Shown here: piece after piece, positions 45,099 to 54,067 of the stretch | Layout of the letters: each line of letters starts with the position of its first letter | How positions within the stretch are numbered: position 1 is the first letter of the stretch | Assembly (NCBI GenBank): GCA_014649555.1 | Contig: BMTG01000003.1 | Location: 310,001 to 374,000 of the forward strand | Length of the DNA stretch: 64,000 nucleotides | Source: Streptomyces globisporus | GTDB taxonomy: Bacteria > Actinomycetota > Actinomycetes > Streptomycetales > Streptomycetaceae | Direction of reading: 5' to 3' | Made by a program: the position numbers and the translations under genes | Notes under the pieces: model-generated | What the model saw: the letters and a program-made list of their open reading frames with translations, nothing else | Told to the model about the DNA's origin: nothing | The model's database searches: none

Positions 45099-45500
45099 AT
45101 GACCGGCAGCACAGGATTCAGCCGCCGCCCCGCCGGGCGGCTGTTCGTGCTGCTCGTGATGGCTGTGCTGGCCGGCCTGCTCGGCATGCACGCTCTGAGC
45201 CCCGGAGGGGCGCCGACAGGGCGATCGGATGCCGCGCACGAGATGGCGATGGCCCAGGGGGCCGACGCACCGCACCTGAGCGGTGGGTGCTCCCACACAG
45301 ACGGCGGCGCTGACCATCTCGACCATGCGGACGGAACATGCGCGGCGGCCGGGATCGGCTTCGCGTACGCGCCGCCGACACTGACCAGCGCCCTGATGGA
45401 CACGCTTGCCGCTTGTGATCCGGCGGTGAGCATGGTGGGTCCCGCCGAAGGCTGCCGAGCGCCTCCCGACCTGTCTGAGCTGCAACTCCTGCGGATATAG
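45099..45500 (+). CDS. DUF6153 family protein
   Basis: A 133-aa small exported or single-pass protein. The hydrophobic segment is LFVLLVMAVLAGLLGMHAL (residues 14-32); the outer part is His and Asp-rich (GGCSHTDGGADHLDHADG) with four Cys. The DUF6153 hallmark ending is PPDLSELQLLRI. The family usually lies next to DUF305 and other metal-related genes in streptomycetes, as here with DUF305 125 bp downstream. Metal binding at the membrane surface is inferred from the His/Asp/Cys content; no activity is known. Confidence 0.85.
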   Translation: MTGSTGFSRRPAGRLFVLLVMAVLAGLLGMHALSPGGAPTGRSDAAHEMAMAQGADAPHLSGGCSHTDGGADHLDHADGTCAAAGIGFAYAPPTLTSALMDTLAACDPAVSMVGPAEGCRAPPDLSELQLLRI

Positions 45501-45624
45501 AGCGGCCTGCACGGCACTCCCATGCCCCGGATGTTCCCGGGACCGGTGCCGCGCCTTCGTACGCCTTCATCCGAGATCACTCGCGCGCCGCCGCGCAGTA
45601 GCGGCGTCCACAAGGAGTTGCACC

Positions 45625-46251
45625 ATGACCAGCAAGCGATCCCTCGTCCGCCGTACCGCCGCCGTGGCCGCCTCTGCAGCAGCCGCCCTCGTCCTCGCCG
45701 CCTGCGGTGGGAACGGTGACAGCTCGGCCGGACACGACGGGCACAGCAAGGAGTCCCCGTCCGCCCCGGCGTCGGCCACACAGGGTCAGCAGAACGCGGC
45801 CGACGTCGCCTTCGCCAAGGGCATGATCCCGCACCACCGCCAGGCGGTCGAGATGGCCGACCTCGCACCGTCCCGTGCCGGATCGGCTGAGGTGAAGACG
45901 CTCGCCGAGCAGATCAAGAAGGCCCAGGATCCTGAGATCAAGACGCTGTCCGGCTGGCTGACTTCGTGGGGCGAGGAGGTACCCGCGAAGGGCGCCATGG
46001 ATCACTCCGAGCACGGCATGAGCGGCATGATGACGGCCGAGGAGATGGACAGGCTCAAGGGCTCCTCGGGCAAGGCGTTCGACACTGCCTTCATGGAGAT
46101 GATGATCAAGCACCACGAAGGTGCCGTGTCGATGGCCGAGACCGAGAAGGCCGACGGTTCCTACGAGCCGGCCAAGAAGATGGCCGACGCGATCATCACG
46201 TCCCAGACAGCCGAGATCACCCAGATGAACGAGCTGCTCGGCAGGAACTGA
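45625..46251 (+). CDS. DUF305 lipoprotein (ferritin-like fold)
   Basis: A 208-aa exported lipoprotein: the signal ends in ALVLAACGGNG. The mature part has the two DUF305 His-His motifs, GMIPHHRQAVEMADL (about residue 69) and MMIKHHEGAVSMAETE (about 158), separated by a Met/His-rich loop (MDHSEHGMSGMM). DUF305 forms a four-helix bundle and is repeatedly linked to copper or other metal resistance. AAGGAG precedes ATG 45625. It is the only intact copy here; relics are at 18559-18777 and 23183-23556. A terminator follows at 46264. Confidence 0.92.
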   Translation: MTSKRSLVRRTAAVAASAAAALVLAACGGNGDSSAGHDGHSKESPSAPASATQGQQNAADVAFAKGMIPHHRQAVEMADLAPSRAGSAEVKTLAEQIKKAQDPEIKTLSGWLTSWGEEVPAKGAMDHSEHGMSGMMTAEEMDRLKGSSGKAFDTAFMEMMIKHHEGAVSMAETEKADGSYEPAKKMADAIITSQTAEITQMNELLGRN

Positions 46252-46263
46252 CCGCACCGCGAC

Positions 46264-46293
46264 AGGGGCGGGCACCCACCAGCGCCCGCCCCT
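46264..46293 (+). terminator. 10-bp GC hairpin after DUF305 gene
   Basis: AGGGGCGGGC (46264-46273) pairs with GCCCGCCCCT (46284-46293) over a 10-nt loop, 12 bp after the DUF305 stop. Typical streptomycete terminator without a U-run. Confidence 0.75.
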
Positions 46294-46344
46294 CCCCGGC
46301 AGCCCCATTCGCTGCCGACTTCCTCTTAACAGCTTGGACCGCAC

Positions 46345-47063
46345 GTGATCGCCTCTGTCCGCATGCCCCGGCGCGGCGGGCGCGCCTCCGTGCTTCTGGC
46401 GGCAGCCGCCGTGCTCCTCGCCGCCTGCACCAGTCCCGAAACGGACGCCGACACCCCGGCTCCTTCCTGGCCAGCGGCCACCCCTCCCCGACCGACCCGG
46501 ATGCCCGCTCACCCCACCTGCGCCTGATCCGCAGCACCGATGCCGGCCGCACCTGGAAGACACTCTCCGCCGAAAATGAGGCAGACTTCCACGCCCTGCA
46601 ACAGGCCGGCGCAGCCCTCTACGGATTCGACAGCCAGAGCGGTCGACTGTGGGCCAGCGCCGACAACGGCCGCAGCTGGAACAAGCGCGCCAAGCAACCG
46701 CTTCTCGACCTCGCCGCCCACCGGAAAAGCCCCGAGACGGTGTGGGCCGCTGCAGGGAAGGGCCTTGAGCGCAGCACCGACGGCGGGCGCACCTTCAGCT
46801 CCGTTCCCGCCGCCTCCGACCTCGTAGCCGTCGACGCAACCGGGCCCGGCATGCTCGTCGCCCTCGTAGCGGTCGGCCGGGTGCTCAGTAGCGAAGGCGG
46901 CCGCATCTGGACCGAACACGGCCGCCTTCCTGGCGGCGGTGTTCCCACCGTGCTGACCGCAGTGACCGCGCTGCGGCTGCTGGCTGCCGACAGCGCCGAC
47001 ACCATCTATCAGTCCATCGACGCCGGGCGCACTGGAAGGCCCTCCACCAGTCGGCACAGATGA
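46345..47063 (+). pseudogene. Decayed F510_1955 family lipoprotein
   Basis: Broken paralogue of the gene at 36334-37203. A GTG at 46345 opens a good lipoprotein signal (VLLAAAAVLLAACTSPETD). The HVHG opening and about 60 following residues are deleted, and the rest continues in another frame: FLASGHPSPTDPDARSPHLR then LIRSTDAGRTWKTLS. Asp-box remnants STDAGRTW, SADNGRSW and STDGGRTF are readable, the last as SIDAGRTG. Both the internal deletion and the frameshift prevent a normal product. Confidence 0.8.
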
Positions 47064-47083
47064 CAGACAAGCACTAGGGACAT

Positions 47084-47096
47084 ACCCCCAGGGGGT
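47084..47096. promoter_or_regulatory. CsoR-type palindrome
   Basis: ACCCCCAGGGGGT, preceded by AT, is a perfect 6+1+6 palindrome of the CsoR/RicR box type. It lies 48 bp before the first ATG of the DUF4396 locus. Its form is like the sites at 9975 and 22290. Confidence 0.6.
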
Positions 47097-47271
47097 CTGC
47101 GGTTGAGATGTGAGGCCCGGCGAGCGGACCACACTGGACGGGAATGGGGATGAAGGTCATAGACGACAACATGCACCACACCGGCACCGCACACGACCCG
47201 GCCACCCACGAGGGCCACCACGCGCACGCCTATCAGCACGGAGAGCATGCGCGCAAGGCGCGTCCTGGCCG

Positions 47272-47691
47272 ATGGCGGCGAAGGCCACCCTGCACTGCCT
47301 GACCGGCTGCGCCATCGGCGAGATCCTCGGCATGGTCATCGGCACCGCGCTGCTGTGGGGCAACGTGGAGACCATGGTCCTGGCCATCTCGCTGGCGTTC
47401 CTCTTCGGCTACTTCTTCACGCTGTTCGCGGTCCGCCGGGCGGGCCTGGACTTCAAGAGCGCGGTCAAGGTGGCACTGGCTGCCGACAGCGTCTCGATCG
47501 CCGTGATGGAGCTGGTCGACAACGGCATCATCGCTGTGACCCCCGGCGCGATGGAGGCCCACCTGTCGGACGGTCTGTTCTGGTCGGCGCTCCTGGGCGG
47601 ATTCGCCGTCGCATTCCTGATCACGACGCCGATGAACAAGTGGATGATCGGGCGCGGCAAGGGCCACGCCGTCGTCCACGCCTACCACTGA
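47272..47691 (+). CDS. DUF4396 membrane protein, N-terminus frameshifted off
   Basis: The 139-aa core of a DUF4396 protein with four helices: ATLHCLTGCAIGEILGMVIG, MVLAISLAFLFGYFFTLFAV, VALAADSVSIAVMELVDN and FWSALLGGFAVAFLITTPM, ending in HAVVHAYH. The CLTGC pair and the intramembrane Glu/His could bind metal. Relatives start with a His-rich cytosolic tail. Here that tail is present just upstream in another frame: from ATG 47144/47150 one reads MHHTGTAHDPATHEGHHAHA until about 47260, then the frame is lost. Translation may restart at ATG 47272, or the gene may be inactive. A CsoR-type palindrome upstream suggests copper induction. Confidence 0.7.
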   Translation: MAAKATLHCLTGCAIGEILGMVIGTALLWGNVETMVLAISLAFLFGYFFTLFAVRRAGLDFKSAVKVALAADSVSIAVMELVDNGIIAVTPGAMEAHLSDGLFWSALLGGFAVAFLITTPMNKWMIGRGKGHAVVHAYH

Positions 47692-47754
47692 CCTTCACGC
47701 GCAACACGCCCGGTGCGCCGCGCGCCCTCGCGCTGATCGGAGTTAGCTGGAGGT

Positions 47755-48401
47755 ATGCCGGGGGCTCGCGAGGACGCCCCCACCACCCCCGCACCGGAGC
47801 CGACCCCGGGGACGGGACCCGCCAACGTGCGCGGAGTGGAGCGCAGCCAGCCCTTCCTGCTCCTCGCCGCCACCTTCACCCTGTCAGGCTTCGCGATGTA
47901 CGCCGTCCTCATCTCCCTGGTCCCCCTCCTCCTGGAACGCGGATACACCACCACCCAGGCCGCCTGGGCCCTCGGCATCGGCGGCGCCGGACAGACCCTC
48001 GGCCGCACCCTCTACGCCACCCTCGCCCGCCGCAACAGCCCGCACCACGACCCTCATCGCACTCGGCGCCATCACCACCGCAGCCTTCGCCGCAGTCCCC
48101 GGCCCCTACGCCCTGATCATCGCCGTGTCCATCAAAGCCGGCATGGTCCGCGGCAACCTCACCCTCCTCCAAGCCACCGCCATCACCGACCGCTGGGGCA
48201 CCATCCACTGCGGCCGCCTCTCCGGACTCCTCACCGCACCCGCCCACACAGCAACAGCCCGCGCCCTTCGCCGGCGCAGCGTTGGCCGTGCCGCTCGGCG
48301 GCTACGAACCGCTGTTCCTCCTTCTGGCCGCCGTCTCCGTGACCGCCGCGCTCATCGCACCGTGGACAGCGACCCACGCCGTACGCCAGGGCAAGAACTG
48401 A
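47755..48401 (+). pseudogene. MFS transporter relic, C-terminal half
   Basis: Remnant of an MFS gene, with only the second half represented. ERSQPFLLLAATFTLSGFAM (TM7-like) through TLGRTLYATLARR is in one frame. IALGAITTAAFAAVPGPYAL and SIKAGMVRGNLTLLQATAI continue in a second, and PFAGAALAVPLGGYEPLFLL through ATHAVRQGKN end it in a third. Two frameshifts and the loss of the first six helices make it non-functional. Confidence 0.75.
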
Positions 48402-48777
48402 CCGCCCCGGCTGAGCAGCTGATTTGTGGTCATGAGCCCACTTGCATGGCTCTGCTAGCCCACATAGGCACTCGTCCGATTCATCTCGCGTTGAGGTTGA
48501 ACGGCAGGAGTCGAGCCATTCGTCGCTGTCGGCTCACTTCGCCTTGACCACCGTCCCCGCCTCGCCGCGGACAACGGACAAACCCGAACCCTGTCCATAA
48601 CTTTGAGGTCCACGGCCAGCCCACCGCGCAGCGCCCCGGGGTGGTCTCGCGGGCCCGGGCAAGCATGGGCTCCACCGGCAGGCGGAGGCAATCCGGGCTC
48701 ATCCTTCGGCTCTACCGCTCCAACCGGGCATGTGCCACCCGAAGGGGCGCGCTTCCCGCTGGGCGGAACATAACGCG
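48402..48777. other. Stretch without a supported gene
   Basis: About 375 bases between the MFS relic and the second copy of the long repeat. Frames are open on both strands but without domain character. No inverted repeats noticed. Confidence 0.4.
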
Positions 48778-48806
48778 GGATCGCCGGTTAGCCAAACCGG
48801 CGATCC
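48778..48806 (-). terminator. 12-bp stem hairpin, repeat of 8213-8251
   Basis: GGATCGCCGGTT (48778-48789) and AACCGGCGATCC (48795-48806) with loop AGCCA, identical in core to the terminator of the paralogous locus but with the outer five base pairs eroded. Confidence 0.75.
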
Positions 48807-48910
48807 TCAGCACCATCGGTAGTCCACCGCCACGTCTTGCCCGTACATCGAAAGGAACCACGACCACAGAGCAGCCACCAAGCAAGCCCGGCAACGGAGC
48901 CAGCAGACGA

Positions 48911-49906
48911 TCACGCCGCCGCGTACCTCGCCCGGAACAGGTCCTGCGCCCGCTCCACGGCCCTCGGTGTACGAAGCTGCACCTCCAGATCACCTGTCCC
49001 GTGGTGACCAAGCCCGGACACGTCCCTGGTGAAACCCGGAACGGGGTCCACCTCCGTCGGATCGACCTTCAGGTAGACCAGCAGCTTGCTGCGCTGCGGC
49101 GGGCAGAGGCAGGCGAAGTTCCGCAGCCGCTGATACGCCCGGTACTGCTTGCGCTCGACACGGTTCACGCCGTCCCAGAGCCCCAGCAATGTCTCGTCGA
49201 CCGCGCGCGCCAACTCCACCATCGGCGCGCCCACGACGTTGGCTGCCGCCCGGGGGGCTGCCTGCCTGCGCGCCCGGCGGGCCACCTGCATGCCGGCGCT
49301 CACGGACACCACGCTCTTGGGGCCGAGCAGGTCGCTACCGAAGAGTCGGTAGCGGACCAGGTCGATCAAGCGCCGGTGCTTGCGCACGGCGTGCACGTCG
49401 TACCGCGTGAAGTCGCCAGCGATGCAGATCAGACGCGGTCCGTTCGACAGGACCTGGGACGCGGCCGTCACCCCGAGCCGCTCGCGGACCAGGTACTCAA
49501 ACTCGGCACGGTGATCCATCAACCATGTCAGATAGAACAGGCCCTGGTTGATGACGCCGGCGTCAGTAGCACGCTTGTACTCGACGATGACCGGCGAGCC
49601 GTTCTCGTCCAGCCCGAGCGAGTCGATCCGGCCCCCGTGCAGCAGCCCGGTGCCGTACTCGCTTGCCAGGAACCGGACGCCCAGCAGCGTCTCATGTACG
49701 CCTCGTCTCTCCGGGGCTGCGGCATGTGTCAGGCCGTTGGATGGGGCCGACCGCGCGTTGACCGATGTGCCCGGACAATCACCGGTAGAAGCTGCCTCAA
49801 GAGGGGCGCATGACCAACGCGTGACCAACAGCGCCCAGGAACAGAAAGAAACACCTGGAAACAGGCCGAGGCAGCCGGAAGCCAGGAACCGGAACCTAGA
49901 CGGCAA
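48911..49906 (-). CDS. DUF5655 protein, second copy, altered N-terminus
   Basis: Paralogue of the protein at 8356-9243. From ETLLGVRFLASEYGTG onward (about residue 72 of the longest reading) it follows the first copy to the end, keeping GRIDSLGLDENG, VIVEYK, FACLCPPQR and GHHGTGDLEVQL. Before that point the first 35 residues of the family domain, including the EAHM helix, are missing. The frame runs instead into unrelated sequence and the repeat tail (FCSWALLVTRW, a translation of the non-coding tail). No good start codon exists at the natural place. It is probably a damaged, perhaps inactive gene. Its C-terminal two thirds look under no obvious decay. Confidence 0.6.
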   Translation of the reverse strand: MPSRFRFLASGCLGLFPGVSFCSWALLVTRWSCAPLEAASTGDCPGTSVNARSAPSNGLTHAAAPERRGVHETLLGVRFLASEYGTGLLHGGRIDSLGLDENGSPVIVEYKRATDAGVINQGLFYLTWLMDHRAEFEYLVRERLGVTAASQVLSNGPRLICIAGDFTRYDVHAVRKHRRLIDLVRYRLFGSDLLGPKSVVSVSAGMQVARRARRQAAPRAAANVVGAPMVELARAVDETLLGLWDGVNRVERKQYRAYQRLRNFACLCPPQRSKLLVYLKVDPTEVDPVPGFTRDVSGLGHHGTGDLEVQLRTPRAVERAQDLFRARYAAA

Positions 49907-49926
49907 ACTTGCAGGTCAGAGGGCCA

Positions 49927-50155
49927 TTTCGATTGCTTTCGGCCGGGGGTGGCGGCCCCCACAGGACTGATGGACGAAGACCGAAGCCAGCTGCCCCCTT
50001 TCAGCTCGCCTCCTCGTCTTTCACAAGCACCGGGTTCCCGGCGCACGACACAGCCCATCACCACGCCACCAACAGCCAGCTAGCCGGAGCCAGTGATGGT
50101 CCGCCCCCGTACACCGCGACCCGAGGGCCAGCCTGCACACGAGGAACACGGTCGA
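49927..50155. other. Intergenic between repeat and nuclease gene
   Basis: About 230 bases, no gene seen. It lies just outside the long repeat and may mark an old recombination boundary. Confidence 0.35.
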
Positions 50156-50842
50156 TCATCCTCCCGGGACTGCCGCGCCTTCCACCTCGGCAAGTGCTTC
50201 GCTGAGACGACGGCGCACCGGTTTCCCGTACTGGAGGTGCAATCCGAGGATCAGCGCCGGCGGCATCGTCCGGTATCTGAACCACCGGGGATGACGCGGC
50301 GGCGCGATTCCCTCGGCGTTATTGCACTGAGAGCAAAGGAGCCCGCGGACAAGGCCGGCCTCATGGCAGTGGTCGACCACTGCGTCAGCGTGAAACGAGT
50401 GCCCGCACCCAGCGCAACGGCCCGCTTGCCAGGCAACCAGCAGTTCGACGGGGTTCTCGTCGGGCAACGGCACCGCCCTCGGGTATGGCCAGGAGTGGCA
50501 GGCAGGTGGCTGGGCGGCCCAAAACCTACGTTCGATCTGCTGCTCTACCGTCAAATGGACACACCCGCTGGAGACATCGCGGAGATACGCGTGCGGGTAG
50601 TCCATGGTGTCTTGCCATTCCTCATCGTTGAGGTGGCGGGCACATCCGCCAAGTCCGGGCAGCGGCCACGACTGGCACTGCCGGACCCCGTCGCTCAAGG
50701 GCCTGCCGCACCGGGCCGCGTCAGGGTGCAGCCCAGTTGCTCGCCGCTCTTGTCGGATCCGTGCGACCAGAGCGAGATGGCGGGCTCGCTCTGGTGTCAT
50801 CTTCGGCTCGCGAGGGGGCGGGACCGTAATACGTGAACTCAT
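50156..50842 (-). CDS. Endonuclease VII-type HNH protein
   Basis: A 228-aa protein with a recombination-endonuclease VII type zinc-HNH motif: CAGCGHSFHADAVVDHCHEA, then GLVRGLLCSQCNNAEG (about residues 145-180). Two Cys pairs hold zinc and D-H-C-H supplies the metal-dependent catalytic His. The N-terminal 130 residues contain a further Cys/His group (CGRPLSDGVRQCQSW, GLGGCARHLNDEEW) that may be a second zinc site. T4 endonuclease VII resolves branched DNA. Relatives in actinomycetes are common near elements. It is divergent from another gene of the same type 200 bp away. Confidence 0.85.
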   Translation of the reverse strand: MSSRITVPPPREPKMTPERARHLALVARIRQERRATGLHPDAARCGRPLSDGVRQCQSWPLPGLGGCARHLNDEEWQDTMDYPHAYLRDVSSGCVHLTVEQQIERRFWAAQPPACHSWPYPRAVPLPDENPVELLVAWQAGRCAGCGHSFHADAVVDHCHEAGLVRGLLCSQCNNAEGIAPPRHPRWFRYRTMPPALILGLHLQYGKPVRRRLSEALAEVEGAAVPGG

Positions 50843-51041
50843 GCGGGCGACTCCTGGAGCGGCGGCAACTGGCGCGCACCCATCTCACCACTCGCCACTG
50901 ACATCGGGTCCGCGGTCGCTCACAGAGCGTGGAGTAGGAGCCGCGGCCGTCGGCAACCGCCCCTCCCTTGCAGCTCCCCTACTCGCTCCACTCCAGTCTG
51001 CCGCCAACCTCCGCGTCTCAGGCCCCTGTTAGCTTGCCAGC

Positions 51042-51563
51042 GTGTTTGACGACATAGCCCCTGATCAGTGGTGTCCCCTGTGTGAAGACTGGGTCTGCTC
51101 CCTGGTACGCGGGCGGGCATGCCGCAAGTGCCGACAACTGCAACGCCGGATGTGGCGGTATGGCCTGACGATCGCCCGATACAACGCCATCCTGCGGTCA
51201 CAGGACTTCGTGTGTGCACTGTGCGGCGACAACGAAGAAGAAGACTTCGGAATTCCGCACGCGAAGACGTCCCACTGGCACATCGATCACGACCACGCAT
51301 GCTGCGGGCCTGGCTCGTCTTGCGGCAAATGCGTGCGAGGGCTGCTATGCCGTAAGTGCAACATGGAGTATCTACCGGCCTACGAGCGTCTCCCGATGCA
51401 CATGCGCGACAGCCCGCTGTTCAACACCTACCTCGCCGCTCCGCCAGCCCAGCAGTCAGAGGCTCAGGTGATCAAGGGTCGGGACAACATGTACCTGCCG
51501 ACCTCGCACGCCTTCCTCACGGACAGGAAATTCGCCGACGGTCTCGATCGTGCGGGCGGATAG
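51042..51563 (+). CDS. Endonuclease VII-type HNH protein
   Basis: A 173-aa protein. A first zinc ribbon is WCPLCEDW...ACRKCRQLQRRMWRYGL, a common N-terminal helper in endonuclease VII proteins, followed by the nuclease motif CALCGDNEEEDF, HWHIDHDHACC and CVRGLLCRKCNMEYLPAYE. The catalytic DHDH and both Cys pairs are present. The C-terminal 45 residues are unique (DNMYLPTSHAFLTDRKF). GTG 51042 is the start. It is less than 25% like its divergent neighbour outside the motif, by eye. The pair may cut foreign or branched DNA; this is inference. Confidence 0.88.
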   Translation: MFDDIAPDQWCPLCEDWVCSLVRGRACRKCRQLQRRMWRYGLTIARYNAILRSQDFVCALCGDNEEEDFGIPHAKTSHWHIDHDHACCGPGSSCGKCVRGLLCRKCNMEYLPAYERLPMHMRDSPLFNTYLAAPPAQQSEAQVIKGRDNMYLPTSHAFLTDRKFADGLDRAGG

Positions 51564-51826
51564 AAGATCAGGTGCTGACAGCAGGATGGTGAGTGCGAAG
51601 GCGAGAACAGGTCGCCCTTCCAGGTGATAGGAGCCCGGAGTCTGGCCGGGGCACCGCCAAGAGGCTCCCGCTTGATCTACGATGCAACTGCGGCTTGACC
51701 ACCGCTCCCCGGAGGCGATTCGGCCCTGGTCCTCCACGCTCGGGTGAACCGGTCAGCAGACGAATCTCCGCGCATCCCACCGGATCTCGCTTCCGTACGT
51801 CCTGGGCCGAGACGTGCAGGAGACCC

Positions 51827-52852
51827 ATGAGCGCACTACACCAGGACCTGTCCCTGCTCCGGCGCCTCTACACAGGCGAGAGCGTCCAACAGGCCCGCCG
51901 GGCAATCGATGGACTGCAGGGGGACGAATCACCGATTCCAGAAGCCGCCTCGCCAGCTCAACAGCACCTTGAGGCCCGCGTACTCCTCGCGCTCCTGGAG
52001 TGCCGCGACATCTACACCCGCTTTCCCCTGGGGATCACCGTGGTTCACCCCGAACCCCACGGCATCGCCCTCGCTGTTGAGAGCAAGGAGCGGGCATCGG
52101 AGATTCTTTTCCACCTGCTGCCGTCATGCGCCTCAGACGAAGAGGTGCAGGGTGTGCCCGGCCTACGTATCACTCGCCGGTATCGGACTGCGATCGAACT
52201 GCAGGTACTTGGAGAGCCCGCCCGGCTGCGGCTGTTCGGGCTACCAGCCAGACTCTGGCGCAGTGCCGAGGCGAGCACCCTGGACAAATGGATCGACCCC
52301 GACAGCATGCAGTTGTGTTGGCGTTCCTCGCCACGGTCCTGGACTCAGGTGGAGCGGGAGCACCACGCTCAATGGGAAGACGACAACGACCGCTACGCCC
52401 AGGTCACACAGCGTGGGGCCTGGTTGAGTAGCGGACTGCTCCGCCGCGCAGCCCTCCTGCACACCGTCGCCAACACCTTCCTGATTGACGGGTTCCGAGG
52501 CGCCGCCTTCGACGTGGTGCGGCTGGTGCTGCGCTCGTCACATGTGCACGAGCAGGGACCAGGGCCGCACAACTTCATCGCCGCCCTGGTGGACCCGGTG
52601 TGCGGTCTGCCTCTCGTCCTCAAGAGGTTCCGCGGTGACACGGACGAAAGCTACGGCCGCGACCAGCAGTTCGTCCTCGGGGACGTCGGCAACACGGCCG
52701 TGCTTGACTTCCGGGCCGCGATCGAGCGTCCTCCCAGCCGCCTTACACCCGAACTCTGGCAGGCTATTCTCCGTCGCGTCCCCCAGACGGGATTCACGAG
52801 CAGCCTGTCCCCGGGCGTAATCGCGCGGCTGTGCGGCTTGGGCGCGCCATAG
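51827..52852 (+). CDS. Unknown protein A, related to protein at 54068
   Basis: A 341-aa protein not recognised from any named family. It aligns along its whole length with the first 300 or so residues of the protein at 54068-55795. LSLLRRLYTGESVQQARRAI matches YIVDVRRQFTGESLTGARRR; PLGITVVHPEPHGIALAVES matches PLGVTEVVPGTDHLVLRLES; and WLSSGLLRRAALLHTVANTF matches ELASALLRRLHLWNSLVAGS. There is no membrane segment or signal, and no catalytic motif I can name. ATG 51827 has AGGAG 4 nt upstream. The two related genes are now separated by an IS5-type insertion. A joint complex is my inference. Confidence 0.8.
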   Translation: MSALHQDLSLLRRLYTGESVQQARRAIDGLQGDESPIPEAASPAQQHLEARVLLALLECRDIYTRFPLGITVVHPEPHGIALAVESKERASEILFHLLPSCASDEEVQGVPGLRITRRYRTAIELQVLGEPARLRLFGLPARLWRSAEASTLDKWIDPDSMQLCWRSSPRSWTQVEREHHAQWEDDNDRYAQVTQRGAWLSSGLLRRAALLHTVANTFLIDGFRGAAFDVVRLVLRSSHVHEQGPGPHNFIAALVDPVCGLPLVLKRFRGDTDESYGRDQQFVLGDVGNTAVLDFRAAIERPPSRLTPELWQAILRRVPQTGFTSSLSPGVIARLCGLGAP

Positions 52853-52963
52853 AGAACGCGCAGCCACCCAGTTGCCGCACAGGCTCCATGGAACCCAAGC
52901 CGTGATCAGCAGTAGCCCGACCGCGTGAACCTTCCAGCGTGTCCGTTCCAAAGACACGGCCCG

Positions 52964-53774
52964 ATGCATGCCATTGCTGATCTGTCGCGTCGGCTTGTGC
53001 CGGATGAACTGTGGGAGCTGACCGCTCCGTTGTTGTCGAGGTTCACGTTTCGTTTGCAGGGTGGTGGTACGGCGCCGGTGGACGAGCGGGCGGTGTTCAC
53101 GGCCGTGGTGTACGTGTTGACGAGCGGGTGTGCGTGGCCGTTTCTGCTGGATTCGTTCGGTGTTTCGCCGGCCACCGCGCATCGCCGGTTCGCCGTGTGG
53201 ACCGAGGCCGGGTTGTGGCGCAGGCTGCACCGGGCGGTGCTGGACGAACTCGGTGCCAGGGGTGAGCTGAACTGGTCGTCCGCGATCGTCGATGCCGCGT
53301 CGGTACGGGCGAAAAGGGGGCTCGCTGACCGGGCCCAATCCGGTCGATCGAGGCAAGAAGGGCAGCAAACTGCATGTGCTTTCCGAGGCCAGGGGCCTGC
53401 CGTTGGTCGTCGCGAACCTGCACGACAGCCAGGCGTTCAAGCCGCTGGTCCTCGGGATACCTGCCGTCCGCTCCCGGCGCGGACCCCGCCGGAGACGACT
53501 GGTGAAGATCCGCGCGGACAAGGCGTGCTACTCCGCAGAGCACCTCCGCTGGCTCCGTCACCGCAACCTCGTCTCCCGGATCGCCCGCCCCGGCATCGAG
53601 TCCGGCGAGCGCCTCGGCCGGCACCGCTGGAAGATCGAGCGGTCGATCGCCTGGCTCTTGGGCTACCGCCCCCTCATCGTCCGGTACGAACGAAAAGGCA
53701 ACCACTTCCTCGCGTTCCTCGGTCTTGCCGCAGCCCTCACCTGCTACAAGAGACTCACAAAACTCTCCACGTGA
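52964..53774 (+). mobile_element. IS5-family transposase, two frames
   Basis: Transposase of an IS5-family element inserted between two related genes. Part one (from ATG 52964) has LSRRLVPDELWELTAPLLSR, GGGTAPVDERAVFTAVVYVL and AIVDAASVRAK with the first catalytic Asp. After the A4G5 run at 53312-53320 the rest continues in another frame: GGSLTGPNPVDRGKKGSKLH, VKIRADKACYSAEHL (second Asp) and RWKIERSIAWLLGYR (catalytic Glu). The join needs a +1 (or -2) shift. Related elements use programmed frameshifting at such runs, but a plain mutation is equally possible. A few residues are missing at LPLVVANLHDSQ. I could not define the terminal inverted repeats. Confidence 0.85.
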
Positions 53775-54067
53775 GACATCCTCTTAGTCCTGGGCATCTC
53801 GGAGGTGCCTGCTCACCCGTCAGCGCGAGCCGAGCGCCATCATCCTTTCGAGTGGAAGGGCTGGAATTAGGCGCCTGGCGCCTTGCGGAGAAGCGGGTGG
53901 GTCCGGTTTGCTGTGGTTCCCTGGCTGTTTCGAGGCGGCCAGCTCCGGATGCTGCGAACCGACCCTGGTATCGACGGACAACACCTCCTCCCACTAGTTC
54001 ACGCAAGCCGTTCGATTCTGATCTCACGCGCCTTCTGCCGGGTCGGGGCAGGAAAAGGGAGAGCGTG
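53775..54067. other. Gap after IS with palindrome
   Basis: About 290 bases. AGGCGCCTGGCGCCT (53869-53883) is a perfect palindrome with 7-bp arms. The last 20 bases hold the ribosome site (GGGAG) of the next gene. The IS right end must lie here, but I see no clear terminal repeat. Confidence 0.4.

Larger units (their letters stand above)
48761..49926. repeat. Long direct repeat, copy 2
   Basis: Counterpart of 8203-9568 in the same orientation: hairpin core, DUF5655 gene, then the TGACCAACGCGTGACC through GCAGGTCAGAGG tail. Relative to copy 1 the region around the gene start is replaced by about 100 unrelated bases (49700-49805). Confidence 0.75.
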
